This document shows positions 37,021 through 49,610 of a stretch of 64,000 nucleotides of DNA, one piece after another (position 1 is the first letter of the stretch; the number at the start of each line of letters is the position of its first letter). Location of the stretch: the NCBI GenBank assembly GCA_019914945.1, contig CM034103.1, forward strand, positions 15,156,785-15,220,784. Direction: 5' to 3'. The translations under genes were made by a program, and so were the position numbers. This stretch comes from Typha latifolia (Eukaryota > Streptophyta > Magnoliopsida > Poales > Typhaceae). A model generated the notes under the pieces. It did no database searches and was not told where the DNA came from. It was given only the letters and a program-made list of their open reading frames with translations.

Positions 37021-37079
37021 CTAGATGTAGTTTTTTAACATTCACTTGGATTGAATGATAGCTAAAAGACTGCATCTAG
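37021..37079. repeat. imperfect palindrome (59-nt hairpin)
   Basis: The left arm CTAGATGTAGTTTTTTA plus ACATTCA pairs with the right arm TGAATGATAGC plus TAAAAGACTGCATCTAG, around a 7-nt loop. The pairing tolerates two mismatches and a small bulge. Flanking DNA is not inverted, so it may be the core of a small MITE or a foldback sequence. Confidence 0.75.
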
Positions 37080-38252
37080 CCACCCCAATCTAACTCATGT
37101 TTATTCCAACTCCGACTCCAACCATCTCTCTCCTCTCTTCTTATTTCCATCTTAAATTCTAACTCTTCTTTCATTTCCTCTCCTTTTGTTCTCTTTTATG
37201 AAATATAACTAACAAAATATATGTCTAATAAATACAACGTTATAAAATATAATCAACCAAATAAGTCATTTATTTGTTTAGAAACAATATCTAGAAAATA
37301 TGTACATCTTAATACACATAATTTCTAAACACAATAAACTAGACGACCCATAAGTAATCATTTTATCATCGACATTTCTTTTTTCCCCTCTAAATTTAAA
37401 GTAAAATAATCTCTAGAGCATATATAATTAATCACGTGACAATTATTTAATAGAAAATTTTAATAGATAATTAATGAAATGAGTTTTTAAGAGGTTTTAC
37501 GTAATAAAGTGAAGATGCCGTAAAAAGATAACTAAAAAGGTGTATACGAATCACTGAGGAGCGATAGTTCGAGAAATCTAAATATAACTACTCATTCAAT
37601 AGTTGACAAATATCCAATACTCCAAATGAATTTTGAGATGGGTAGGATCCGTAGATATGTGGAGTATGAGGAGCAGATCCCTTGCAGCCACAAATGTATT
37701 ACGTACGATTGATTGCAAATATTATGCATATATTGGAAAATTGATTAAATGTCAGCTAGAGTATGTATGATGGAAATCAAACTCCTGACTTTTCTCGTTA
37801 CTGTAGATTTAATTTTACATGGATTCCTATAGAACCGGACCAAGAAGAAGATTTTGGGAGTGCAAAGCAGAATTATAATAGACTAAAAACCATGCTGGCC
37901 AAATGGGTGGAAGTCAATGTCCCCGTTCCGTGTGGAATACATCTTTGAAGTTCTGTTCGTTGTTTGGCAAACGTCCAAACTAATTTAATGAGGCCCATGT
38001 GAGCTTATTTTGGTGGCATTATGATTTATGGGTGTTGGAATTCCATTTCAAAGAGCTCAATAAACTGAAATTTCATACATTTTGCAAAATTTTATAATAT
38101 AATCTTCATGGAAGAAAGCAGAGTACAGCCAAATAGATGCGAAGAAATCAAACAATACAAACAAAGACAGAGAGAGTAGCAGCTCCAAGCTCTTGAAGCA
38201 GAGAAGTCTACAAATGTATTACAACTGGCCATTTTGGATCCCTTTTCTCAGG

Positions 38253-39094
38253 TCAAACTCTGCACACAGGGAAAAATATTTTATATTTGTTAATGTTCCT
38301 CAAATCACGTCGATAAAATAGACGAGCAAGAAGGAAGATAAGAAAAGATCAATAAAGAGCCTTATCCGAAAATAAATTGGTCTCAGACCAAAAGAAAACG
38401 CGAGATGAGATAGACAACCATATCTAGAGGATAGCAGCTGAAAGATATGTCAGTAAATTTGGGCTGCTACAATTAATTACTTTACATCGAAAACTACAAT
38501 AGGATATTGTTGCAGTAGTACCATTCCAGCACCTAAGTTTCGAATGCAAAATTGCAACTGAGGGGAGAGGAGGCGACCAAACTCACTGAGTAAATTCTAT
38601 ATTAATCTCATCCACCGTCTGCTTCGCTATCAACCCATAAGCGCGTCTAGAAAGCACCAAGGTGGTTCCATAACTCGACGGCGTCGAGTGCAGTTCAGTA
38701 GCCCGGTCGACGACGACGATCTGGACGCGCTGGCCCTCGACGCACGCGTCGGGGGTAGCCGAGCTGAGGCACCTCACGATGTACTGCCTCCCGCACGACG
38801 CGCCATTGTCCCAAATCCCCTCCCCGGCCGCGGCGAAGAGGTTGTCCGGAGGAAACTGGCTCTCATCGCCCCCAAAACAAACAGTTGCTGTGCACAAACG
38901 AAATTTGAAGATATTGAACAAAAAGATCAGCGGAGAGCACCTAGGAGAGACTAGAGAGCAACGATGGGAGGGGTAGAGACTAGCGGGGGCTTACGGAGGA
39001 AAGGAGGGCCGTAGGATGAGGCGGTGCCGACGTCAGCGGTGGAGAGAGAAGGGAGGAAAATGAGGAGGAAGGAGAGGACGAGAAGATTACACAT
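38253..39094 (-). CDS. EG45-like / plant natriuretic peptide-like secreted protein
   Basis: Exons on the minus strand: 38995-39094, 38587-38887 and a 7-nt coding end at 38253-38259, giving 135 aa. The N-terminal signal peptide is MCNLLVLSFLLIFLPSLSTA. The rest is a double-psi beta-barrel of the expansin N-domain/EG45 type: GTASSYGPP, CFGG, LFAAAGEGIWDNGASCGRQY, VQIVVVDR, then LSRRAYGLIA and INIEFTQV. Cysteines sit at the usual places. Related plant natriuretic peptides are apoplastic signals affecting ion and water balance. The His-Phe-Asp catalytic set of expansins is not seen. Splicing to the tiny last exon adds only a final Val. If that intron is kept, translation stops at TGA right after FTQ. 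Confidence 0.88.
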
Positions 39095-39796
39095 GGGTGA
39101 GTGAGGAATATGGAAGAGATTGGATCATAGGATTCTAATCATACTAAAAGGGCGCACATTTTATTATCGGGAACGATTGCTTTCGAAGTCAACGGAAGTG
39201 GATCTAGTGAGGAGGTCCCCATCGACGGGCCGATACAGCGGAATCTGGATGCCTCCTTCTTTTGACTAGACAAAATATGGCAAGAGGCAAGGGTACTCTT
39301 TGGGTAGGGAATTTTGGACGATCTGAAAAGTTGATCTTATGCAGTATAAGTTGCAAGTATTTCCTGCAATCGCTGTCAAATCTGATCCATTTTTTGTTTT
39401 CCTCTAATTCAGATTTGAATGTACAAGCTTCCTGCAGCAAGGCAACAGAGAGAATCCCCCCAACACTTCACAGACATTCTAAAAAATAATGATGCAGCCT
39501 CAATAATTTATATTGTTTTTTTTAATGATAAAAAAAAAATATATATAACTATGCTCATCCATCAACAAGAACAGATTGCATCAAACTTTTGTAGTGGTCA
39601 AGAGATGCTCTACATTGAGTATTTCCTATTAGTCCTTCCATTAGAATGCCCGCATTTCGGATATATACAAATACAACAATGAAAAATAATGGATCTTCTA
39701 ATAATGTATCAGAAGATCCCATCATATATAGTAAAATACTCGGATTTAGGATAGGCTCCCTTAAAACTTGATATAGAGCAAGACGCTTAAAACTCT

Positions 39797-42700
39797 TTAC
39801 TTGCGCACCTTTTGTGTGTTTACTTCTCCCACCCAATCATTACTCACTAGCACAAGATGATCGCCATCTCTTATAAGCTTCACATCATCAATCTCGGCTC
39901 CATGCTTTGTCAGGACTTTAGTAGGCACAAATCCAAATTTTTTAGCACCAATGTCAAGAAGCTCTTCAATTGATTCTGGCAGAAGTACAAGCTTCCCCGC
40001 AGTATTGCCCTTCTCGGGACAGCTGATTGTCACCCGAAGTAAGGAGTTGTGATGGTAATTGGCACCATTGAACATTCCCATTGCTCTTGAAGGACCAACA
40101 GATGAGAGTAGCCCACTGTGATGCTTGTTTGTTTGAGCTGTTCTAAGGATGCCAAACAGTGAGTTGTGAAAGCTAGTCCTCTGCCGCTTTTGGTCGCTTC
40201 TCTCCAGAGATCTATATCGCAAAAATGGTGCGTCTTCATGTCTCACATGGGAGACTACAGGCTCGCTATTAAATTTTCCAATTAAAAGAGGGGCAGATCT
40301 GGGGTTAGTTAAAGAAGAACTTCGGTTGAGTGCTTTTTTAACTTCAAAAAGAGCTTTTATCTCCTCATGGCTTTGCTGATCAGCTAGACTTCTCGGGGTC
40401 CAACCATGACAGTCTGGTCGGTCTATGTCAGCACCTTGTTCCAGCAAGAATTTAACCAACTGAATATTCCCCTCACAGACGGCACGGTGTAGCGCTGTAC
40501 TTCCATCTTTTCTTGGTAAATTTACATCTCCACCATAACTTATTACGTCTTCAAGCAGTTTGGTGCTGTTCTCCTCAGCAGCTCTGCAAGCATACAAGCC
40601 CATGTCACCTGATGAAAGATCTGCACCATTATCTACTAATAACTGGGCAACAGTTTCATGCTTCCCAAGTAAAGCCTCCCATAAAGGGACAATTCCGTCT
40701 GAATCTGTCCATATTGAACAATTTATTATACATTAGTAGACAAAACGAGCCAATCTGCAAAGCAGATCACCATAATATTGAAAGTTTTGGACTTAAATGA
40801 CTAATCAGAATTCGATAGCAGTTGAGAAACATTCAGTCACAAAGAACATTTAGAATATAAAGTATAAGAGGCCATATATTTAATAAGTGATGGATGTGGA
40901 AATTTAGTTAATTTCTATTCTTGCTGAAGATCATTTGGTATATTAAGCAGGTCTGTCGAGAAGTTACAGTTCTCCTTGAACCAAAGGAAGCATGTTAACT
41001 ATCTGAAGCAATGGTTTCGTTCCTAGAAAAGTGAAAGATGTAAGATAGAATACAATGAATCAAGCCAAATTCCAATTCTTGTTGAACCAAACTAAGTGTG
41101 CCTGACTTCGGAGCAATGAATTGGATTTCTGGAAAACTGAAAAGTGGAATACAGAATACAATGAGGCCTGTTCCATGTCCATATTCAAATTACTAGAAAA
41201 TTTCCTGTTGCACAGGCCCCAAAATATGACTTTGTGCATGCCTCGTGATTAGGATAAGAATAGTGCTGGCATAAGAATAATATTTTAAAAAATAATTATA
41301 TAGACAAGAATATCTAGATAGTCAACTCTTGCAAGAGATAAGTTACATTAAATGGAAGCCTGAGAGCAACTTTTAGAGTTTGATATTCAAGGACCAAATT
41401 AACCTACCGGAATAGGTACAGAAAGAGACCCAACCAATGGGCTCAAAGACCTGTTAAATCCGTCAAGATGTATTAACCATAATTCAGCTGTAGCCTTCTA
41501 ATGGATTGATAAGCTATTTAAAATTTTGAGTACAAAAAGAGAGATACAATTACTAGATTGGGTTTCAGCTTTACTTTGGAAGGAGTGCAAATTATATTCA
41601 GTTCGGCAACATACCTCTGCTATTAGGATCTGCCCCATAATCTAGTAGGAGACGAACACAGTGCTCATTTCCCTTTGATGCGGCTATATGCTGTTCATCA
41701 TTCAAATAAAGGAGAAAAAATCATTACCTACTTCAAATGGTAAAAAACGAGGTGACAGAGTATGTATGTATATCCCTGACCAATGCTGTGTGCCCGTTGT
41801 TGTCCGATTCATTTGCATCCAAACCACGTCTGAGAAGTTGATGTAATAACACATCATCTCCTCTAGTTACTGCAAAACATAGAGTAATGGGTAAATCCAA
41901 TCGTCCACGTGTTAACATGTTCTCTATCTCTGTCAGGACTCCTTCCATTACAGGATCTTCTTTTTTCTCTTTCAGATACTGCACCAAATAGAAAGATGAA
42001 TGAGCTAAGGCCTAAAAGGTCCTAAATTCCTCTTAAGGCTGTACTTTGTAAGAAACAGTCAACAGCACAGGGGGTCTCCTATATGATATTGTCAGTTAAC
42101 ACAAATAAGCTGCACCTAAGCATTTAAATCTTAAAAGAACAGATAGCCCCTACAAGAATTATCGAAAAGACAATATTTCAAAAAAGTATGTATTCACCGA
42201 AAGAAAATTACACCATAAACATATGAAAAAGATGGCTTATGAACCTGAAGCAGATTGTTCATGATTATTGTTCCATCTCCAACATTTGACTGAACGATAC
42301 TGAGAAATTGAGTACGGTTTAAACGTAAAAGCTGGCTCAATGATTTGGTTCTGACTGTGAATAGTTGTGGTCTATAACAGAGCAAGCCAACCTCTCCAAC
42401 AACATCTCCTGATTTAGCCACTCCAATTTTCTGTAGATGATAACAGGCTCTATAACGGAGCTTATGTGATGTAAAAAATCAGCATTCTTTTAGAAATTTT
42501 AAAGAAAATAAAAACTTGCCTGGTCCCCATTCTTGGAGTCTATTAAATCCTGAAAAAAGAAGGTTCACACATCACCTTCAGGAAAATTCATACCCTTGAT
42601 TTGGATGGTATATCTTTGTGAATTACAAAAATTACATCTTAAAAAAAGAGTGTTCTTACCACACTGCCAGTGACTATTATGTAAAAGTCTGTGGGTGCTT

Positions 42701-44917
42701 CATTCTGCAAGATCACATCCTCCCTTGGAGGAAAGTATTCAGCCCTCATCTCAGAAACCTTCAAATTTTTGATATAGATACTAACATGAGAGCTCAAGGA
42801 GAATAAACCATGAGTACTTGAAAAGTTAGCACTCTTGTAAAGCCTTACCAGTTGGAAGAGTAGATCATCAGAAATCCCTTGAAATAAGTAAACCCTTTGA
42901 ACAAGATTGTAAAACAAAAAATGAGAAATGCTAGATCTAATAGCTTTTGGAAGAGCATCAAGAGTCTCTTGTTGTTGAAGGCCTTCTGAGTCTGTCCGGA
43001 ACTTCAAACTCAGATGAGAGATCATCTGCTCTTGAAGCTGAACAGGGAGCTGGTTTCTTTGAGCAAAACCAGTGGCAGCTTGAATTGTGTCCCTCTGTAG
43101 TTCAAAAAATCCGCCAGAGGAAACATGAAATTAGTAACAAGTACCCAGAACTTTATACTCATGAAGGCAGGGTCCCAAATTCCAGATAGTACTTACATAT
43201 TTTCTAGTACGGCTAGTCCCATGGACAACAAGATGTGTCATATTTCCAATCAAATAAGCTGTCAATCCGAGGTTAAAGAGCATATAGAAAATGTCAAATA
43301 TCATTTCTCTCGTATTCTCTGGATGCAAGTCTCCATACCCAACGGTTGTTAGAGTAGTGATTGACCAATACATTGATGTGACATACCGAATCCACAAGCT
43401 TCTATCATGGAAATCAGGCATAGAACTCCCAATCCATGTGCGGCTGGGGTCAGGATACCTATCAGCGAGAAGATAATAGAAGCATCCAGCACAGTGGACG
43501 GCAAAAAGTGTCACCTATAAGATCATCGCAAAAATGAGAGAGGTGCAGCGACAAATTATGGAAGTATGGATAAGAAACAAGGTAATTAGACTACTTACGC
43601 AGACAAGCTTTACACACCGAACCCAGAAGTAATTAAAATGCCTATCTTTCTCCAATCTGGCAAGTAAAACAGAAAGATATATGTAACTAAGCTGTGTCAT
43701 ATAAACAGTACAAGAAACGATAAAAGAATGAGATGCTTCAGAACACCATGATGTTCAAATCCTGAAGATATGGGATCTCTTTCAGATCCCATCATTAAAT
43801 CCATCAAAGGATAACAAATATTTCAGCGTTAAGTAAAACTATATTTATTTGGAATTCTCTTCCTTTCCTAGATCTCAGCATACCTAGCGAAAAGTGCACT
43901 GACTCTTCGAAGACGCCAAAGCCGAAGCATGCTGAAGAATCCATAAGATTGGAGATTTGGAGGCAGAATCTTTCGTGCAGCTTCTGTAGGGACAGTTGAA
44001 GCAACATCCAGAATAAACCAACTGGTCGTATATCTCCAAGCAATTTTTTTGGGGCTATCTACGAGCAGATAAGTTGCTCTATCGAGGTAGGCTACAAAGA
44101 ATGTCAGGATGATATCAATAGCAAAGAATCCATTAACAACGTTGTCAGCTATTGTTAAACCTCCTGTTACTTCCTTAATGAACCCAAACTCAAATGGAGA
44201 TACCCAGGCTGAATAGATCACCAAAACGATAAGAAATGTCTCCCAGATTCTGCACAATTTCAGCACTACATTTAGAAATGATGCTTGACTTGTAAAATTA
44301 AATGACTACCAGAAATTGTCTACTAGATGAGAAATGAAAATAAGAGAAGAAAAGATTAACAGAACAGCACATAAAATATCGTGTTGTTTCCAGATTAAAG
44401 AAAGTATTTGAGAAGCAAAATCATGTTACTAGTGCCCAAAGGAACACTGGATCTTTTTGTTTCAATCTGAGATGGCACCAAATCCGAAACCAATATTGTG
44501 CGTAATAAAAAACAAAAAACAAATTCAAGCCGAACAAAGAAACAAAGGCGTCACAATCAAAAGCGCATCTATCTTATTTCATTGCAATTTTAAAATTAAA
44601 AAAACAAAAACAAAGAGAGAAGCTGGAATACATCAAACGCAAAATTTCGTAAAAGAACAGTAAAAACCCTAGGCCAAGAACGAGATTGAAATGTAATAAT
44701 ACCTATATCTCCGATCATAAGGGGATACAATGAACCGCCGAAGCTTCACCCTGCGATTACTCCTCGCCCCAAGCGAAGGGAGGATCCCAGTAGACAAACT
44801 ATAGTGGCTTCCATCCCTCGAAAGCTCCTTCTCCGCCGCCTCATGTCCGCACACCATCGAAGGCACAGCGAACACCCCTCTCCTCCATTTCTCCGCCATT
44901 ACCTTCTCCTCTCCCAA
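39797..44917 (-). CDS. AKT1: Shaker-family inward-rectifying K+ channel, AKT1 type
   Basis: Plasma-membrane K+ uptake channel. Exons on the minus strand: 44703-44917, 43884-44249, 43599-43656, 43197-43514, 42849-43094, 42660-42758, 42520-42549 (30 nt), 42245-42430, 41781-41978, 41615-41690 and 39797-40704. They give 899 aa, in the AKT1 range. The hallmark N-terminal [20 protein letters not shown] is followed by S1-S6. S4 is in [16 protein letters not shown], and the pore TTVGYGD is at about 269-275. A cyclic-nucleotide-binding domain follows ([15 protein letters not shown] near 452-466), then ankyrin repeats ([32 protein letters not shown]) and a C-terminal KHA domain ([12 protein letters not shown]...[10 protein letters not shown]). 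In rice and Arabidopsis AKT1 is switched on by CBL-CIPK kinases. A second in-frame ATG at 44899 could also start translation. Confidence 0.95.
42431..42519 (-). other. AKT1: GC-AG intron in the AKT1 gene
   Basis: The 30-nt exon ([10 protein letters not shown]) ends GACCAG and is followed by GCAAGTTTTT. The acceptor is ATCTACAG before AAAATTGG. Apart from the C the donor is a perfect consensus. The joined protein keeps the cyclic-nucleotide-binding domain in frame. Confidence 0.85.
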
Positions 44918-47816
44918 GAACTCCCTACTCTACGTCTTCCCCGCCTCAATTAAGCCATCGTCGGCGAAGGTAGGGATAATTCTCTGCCCCCAAATTCCAC
45001 CATTTGCGACCTCTCTCGCTGATCTCTCGAGCTGGGGGTTGCTTTCCGATCCACTTCGTGCTTCGCGCCTAGAGTGTCTTTATAGGTTAATATACGGATT
45101 TAAGTGATTAATGGGAGGATATAAGCGAACCAAAAAAAAAAAAAAAGTAATAGGAGGATAGTCAACGAGAGGAATTTATGATTCCAGTGGACATCCTAAT
45201 CTATTTATTTATCTTTTTGTTTGTCTTAACTTCTCTCTTTCCAATACTTGTAAAATATTAGGATGTTTCTTTTAATCACCTGTGAGCTTTTAACCTACTT
45301 ATGTTGGATAATTAGAATAATCTTCTCATTAAACAATGGGTTTATACTTTATCTTATTATGAAATTTATACTAAATATCAATCCAGTATTTATATAGGTC
45401 AAGGGGTCAAGTGGCGGAGTCAGAAATTTTAACTAGAGAGCCAAGATCTCATATTATATCTTATTATATTCTAATTAAAATATTTAGGGTGAAGAAGAGG
45501 AGAAAACATATCTATTTTGTTACTCCAAATTTAGACCTAGTTGTTAAAACTCAATCAATACTTGTTACAAAAGTATTAAAGCCTTTACTAGATTGTTCCT
45601 TTCTGGCAGCTTAAGAGGAGGATGTCAACTGTTGGGCAACTGTTCTTATACAATAAGTCTCGTACGCATGGCATTGACGTAGACTTTTAGCAATTATTAG
45701 AAGACAAAACTATTGGATCCAACTACGACGGGACCAATAAGTTAAACGAGATCATGACAAAATTAATTTAATTCACGCTTGAGAGTTGAAAGCATCTTAA
45801 AAATATGAACTAAATGTTATATAAATGATTCTTTGTTCGTTGTGACGAGCTCAAAGGATTGTATAATGACTTGGATCAGAGGCTGGTCATTGACCTCTCT
45901 TTGTGGTCCCAAATCTGTCACGTACTAGTATTGATGAGATATTAGTAATTAAGTTAGTATGTAATATAAAAAATATTTTTAAGAAATAATATTTATATTT
46001 AATATATAGTTATCATACTGTTTAGTTGTTATTTTGAAATAAAAGATTGTATTTTAAAATAAAAAATTATTTCTGATTTGTTTCTCCATTATAATTCCCT
46101 TATAATTAATGGCTTGCTGGTATTCTATCATAGTATTAAGCTGCGTTTATTTTGGTTTTACTATTGTGGTTAGATACTCACGGGAAAATAAATGATTTCG
46201 TTGACTCTTTTCATCCGAGCATATATATATATATATATAGAAATCCTCATAAATTTATTCAATTATTGAGTTGAAATGTGCTCGAATCGTCATCCATCCG
46301 GATTACCAATTGCCGACTTTTTCGATAAAATTATCCAATTTTAGGTCATAGACTCATAGGTGGTAGATATAACTTCGATTTTATAAGAACTAGGGTTTTG
46401 TCAAATAAACATTAGGATCTATTTTTTGACCCAGCTAATATATTATTATAGTTTTTATATATTTCTCTTAGTTAAGAAATTTTTTATTTTTAATTAGGTT
46501 ATTGAGACTTAATCTTATATTTATTGAAAAGTAATAGAAAGGTATATATTTAAGAAAACATATATTTTGAAAGATATATATACATATATGAGTATTAAAA
46601 GTTAATTTTTTTATAAATTAAAATTTATATTACTTAACTATCTCGATTACCGTATGAATCCCTTTAGTGGGTCAGTTTTATATCCTATATTTCTACTTAA
46701 ATTAGCTAACCGGTCTTATTAGCTTCTCGGTAAATATGTGTAAACTTAATATAGACTAAAAAATGTACAATATTAAGTGAGGTGAAGCGCAAAAATTTTT
46801 TTGATTCCTAATCTTGTTTGGTTTGAAATTAAGTCCCGAATTCGATTAGTTAATTTTATTATTAATACTAATTTTTTAGAGAGTAAACTTAGTTAGATAT
46901 GAAAAAAAATAAAAAGATATTTAGCTACTAAATCAGATTAAAAGTCCCCCTAAACTCAAAACAAACATAGGCTAAATAAATAAAATATTTTTCACAGAAA
47001 AATTAAAAAGAAAAAGAAAAGAGAGTAGGCTTTTACTTAGATCCTTCCTTGCTGATGCTGCTTACCTTTGAGAGTGATAGAAAGCACAACTGGGGCACGA
47101 AAGCACTAAACTAAAGGTGCAAGTACTAATTAAATCACAAGAAGGAGCTGGGAATTCAACATTGTTGTGCTTTTCCAACCCTGGAGAGCAGCAGCCGCTA
47201 TCGATTAAATCTCCACATGATTCATGAAACTTTATCATCAGATTCAGTGGGTGGGTTTAACTTTGTCAATTTAGATTATAACTTTTGACCTAAAAAGCGT
47301 GATTCTTGTGGCCTTTGTAGGCATCAAATGTCCAACTTTGCTACTACTGGAATCTGGCAAAAAGATTATGAAGCTGAACTGAATTGCTTACCAAGTTGAG
47401 AAGTCTGTGCAAAGATGCTTGTCATTCATAGTATAGTTATCTGAATCGAATCAGAATAATTAGTTGGACCGATATTTATCGGTGAATTGGCTACTAGTTG
47501 ATTCAATTTGAATTAATTTGGTTATAAAGCTAGAGAAATATGATTGTTAAAAACTGGCATTTGGACAGGGTTTTATGAACCAATTGAGCAGCTTCTTTTT
47601 TGTTTTAATTTTAAAAAGCCTAATTAGTCTTATTGTTTAAATAATTATATTTAATCCTAAAGTTAAAACTAATTGATTTTTTTTAGAAAAATTGAGATGG
47701 TTTTTCTACAGATTATATGACATTGTTTTTTAGAAAAAAAAATTTTAAAAAAATATTTGTTGATGTGTTGACCATGTATATAATTTAAAAAATTATATAA
47801 TTTAAAAAAATTATAT
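44918..47816. other. intergenic region between AKT1 and the subtilase cluster
   Basis: About 2.9 kb without a supported gene. It includes the AKT1 promoter and leader, a dispersed repeat copy at 45945-46080, an (AT)n run at 46221-46239 and a GTGGCGGAGTCAGAAATTTT motif at 45412-45431 that resembles the end of a common plant repeat. Short ORFs lack domains. Confidence 0.55.
45945..46080 (+). repeat. dispersed MITE-like repeat, copy 2
   Basis: TTAGTAATTAAGTTAG... then TTTAGTTGTTATTTTGAAATA parallels TTAGTAATTGAGTTAG... TTTAGTTGTTATTCTAAAATA at 50352-50520. The order and spacing of the two landmarks are kept (about 85-95 bp apart). Confidence 0.55.
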
Positions 47817-47874
47817 GCATGAGGGGCCATGCCTTGGCAATCGCAGGCATGGCCCCTCATGCATGCGATTGCCA
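47817..47874. repeat. nested inverted repeat at the pseudogene 5' breakpoint
   Basis: GCATGAGGGGCCATGCC (47817-47833) is the perfect reverse complement of 47846-47862. TGGCAATCGCA (47835-47845) is the perfect reverse complement of 47864-47874. In addition, GTTGATGTGTTGACCAT occurs directly repeated at 47759-47775 and 47904-47920. Confidence 0.9.
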
Positions 47875-48760
47875 GGGCGGTTGAAAAGGAGATATGCGAC
47901 GGCGTTGATGTGTTGACCATCTTCACCAACGAAATGGCGCAGGCACTATACCATAGCATCGTCGCCATCACCTCATCCATGGCGATGGAGAAGGGAATCG
48001 TCGCCAGCGCCTGCACCGGAAACGCCAAGGGCATCGTCCAAAAGACGGTGGCGAACAAGGTCCCATGGATACTGACCGTCGGGGCGAGCCACAACAACCG
48101 AAGGATGCGCGCCATTGTGAAGCTCAACAACGGGATGGAATTGTACAACGAATCGAGGTCTCCAATAACAAGCGGCAAGGCAAGTAATAGCCCTGGCAGT
48201 GTGTTGCTCATCAAGGCTTGCCATTGCCTTAATGGTATCGACACCGGGAAGATCATTATATGCCACAGGAGGGGTGATCGAAAAGGCCAAAAAAGCGAAA
48301 GTTGTCAAGGCGGCAAGGGTCTTGTTTATGATATCCAACACGAGGATTACATACGTTACCTTTGTGGCATGGAAAACTACTCGAGCATCAAAATCATTAG
48401 AATTACTAAACGCACAATTAATTGTTTGCATTTCGGGAAGATTAGCGTCGAGCAGCTGAATTGTTGTCCGTCAATATCGGTGTCATTAGACACGATCCAG
48501 GAGAAGATTATATACAGGAATGTGACAAACGTAGGAGAGGCCAAATCGGCTTACACTGTTCAAGTTATTAAACCCGATGGAGTGAGCGTGGTAGTTTCTC
48601 CTGCGACGCTCCAATTCACTAAAGCTAAGGAGCAAAAGAGTTTTAGGGTCAACTTTACTACCGGGAAGAGCCATCCCAACACTTGAAACTACTCCGAAAG
48701 ATTTTTCTATTGGAATTCCTACGATAACAAGCACGAGATGGAGGCGTCTTTGTCCAGTTA
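47829..48760 (+). pseudogene. broken subtilisin-like protease gene
   Basis: Coding remnant with a 285-codon open frame that matches the two intact subtilases downstream. The frame enters at the region equal to residue about 270 of the 770-aa copy (VEKEICDGVDVL), so the signal peptide, propeptide and the catalytic Asp and His are missing. It keeps the oxyanion Asn region (ACTGNAKG) and then has a large internal deletion joining GGKG to LVYDIQHEDYIRYLCG. This removes much of the PA domain and the whole catalytic Ser segment. A stop after HPNT breaks the last part (out to about 48760, NYSERFFYWNSYD). It cannot be an active protease. Confidence 0.9.
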
Positions 48761-48861
48761 TGAGGTTTGTGTGTGGATGTCACCATAAATGTTAAGTGTT
48801 TATATATGGTCTGTGCGCTCTGATGTGAATCATTGAACTAAATGGTTTAAAATAAATTAAT

Positions 48862-49610
48862 GGGAAAATTTTATTTCCCACCCTCCTTTTGACGGAATTT
48901 TTATTTCGACCCCTCATTTTTTCGCCTTTCTAAATTGACTTCTATTTTTTATTATCAGTCTTTTAAAAAAAACATAGGTTAGTTTTAACTAGACAGAACA
49001 TGACAGAATGCTATTTTTAATATATATTTTTATTTTTAAAACATAACTTTTAAAATACCAAAAATACTCATCATACTTTACTAACCTGGTGATTTCTTCC
49101 ATTTTTCAACTTTACTGTGAAGCTTCTATACCATTTTCTCTCTTTAGGGCAAGAAAGAAGAAGATTATTTCATCACCTTGTGTGAATGAAATTTCTCTTT
49201 TGAATGCTCTTTTTTTCTTTATAAATTTATCTTTAGAGATCAAGTACCCATCTTGAGTTATTGCTCCAAATCCTGCACCTTCACATTTCTTTTCTCTTAG
49301 TGAGTTTGAGGAAAATGAGGTTTTAGTAGCGAAACAAGTGGATTGGGGAAGAAGGATTTGAGAGAATTTTTTTAAAATTTTAGTAAATGGGTTGGGTTTA
49401 CTAACGTTGAATATGAGTATTTAAGGATATACTAATAATTTGAGCACCTTGGGTTAGTTTAAATTAAAGTATAGTTAGTCTCCGTCATGAAAATTAATAG
49501 TGGAGAGTTTAGTAGATAATAAATGTAAAAATTGGGGTCGATTAGAAACGAAAAAAAGAGGACTTAAAAGGAAATAAGTCAAAAAGGAGGGGGCAAAATA
49601 AATTCTTTCC
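48862..49610. mobile_element. non-autonomous Mutator-like element (MULE) with 9-bp target duplication
   Basis: The two ends are inverted repeats about 80 bp long. The left end starts GGGAAAATTTTATTTCCCAC, and the reverse of the right end starts GGAAAGAATTTATTTTGCCC. Both go on with CCCTCCTTTT, GAC and a TTTTTTCG..TTTCTAA block. The element is flanked by the perfect 9-bp direct repeat TAAATTAAT at 48853-48861 and 49611-49619. Long TIRs with a 9-bp duplication are the hallmark of Mutator elements. At 749 bp with no transposase ORF it is non-autonomous. It sits between the dead subtilase and the first intact one. Confidence 0.85.

Larger units (their letters stand above)
36223..38252. other. intergenic region between RING-CH and EG45 genes
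   Basis: Contains the RING-CH promoter and 5' leader, an A-rich (A6-9 G)n tract, an imperfect hairpin at 37021-37079 and AT-rich DNA. Short ORFs such as 37763-37948 show no domain. Confidence 0.6.
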
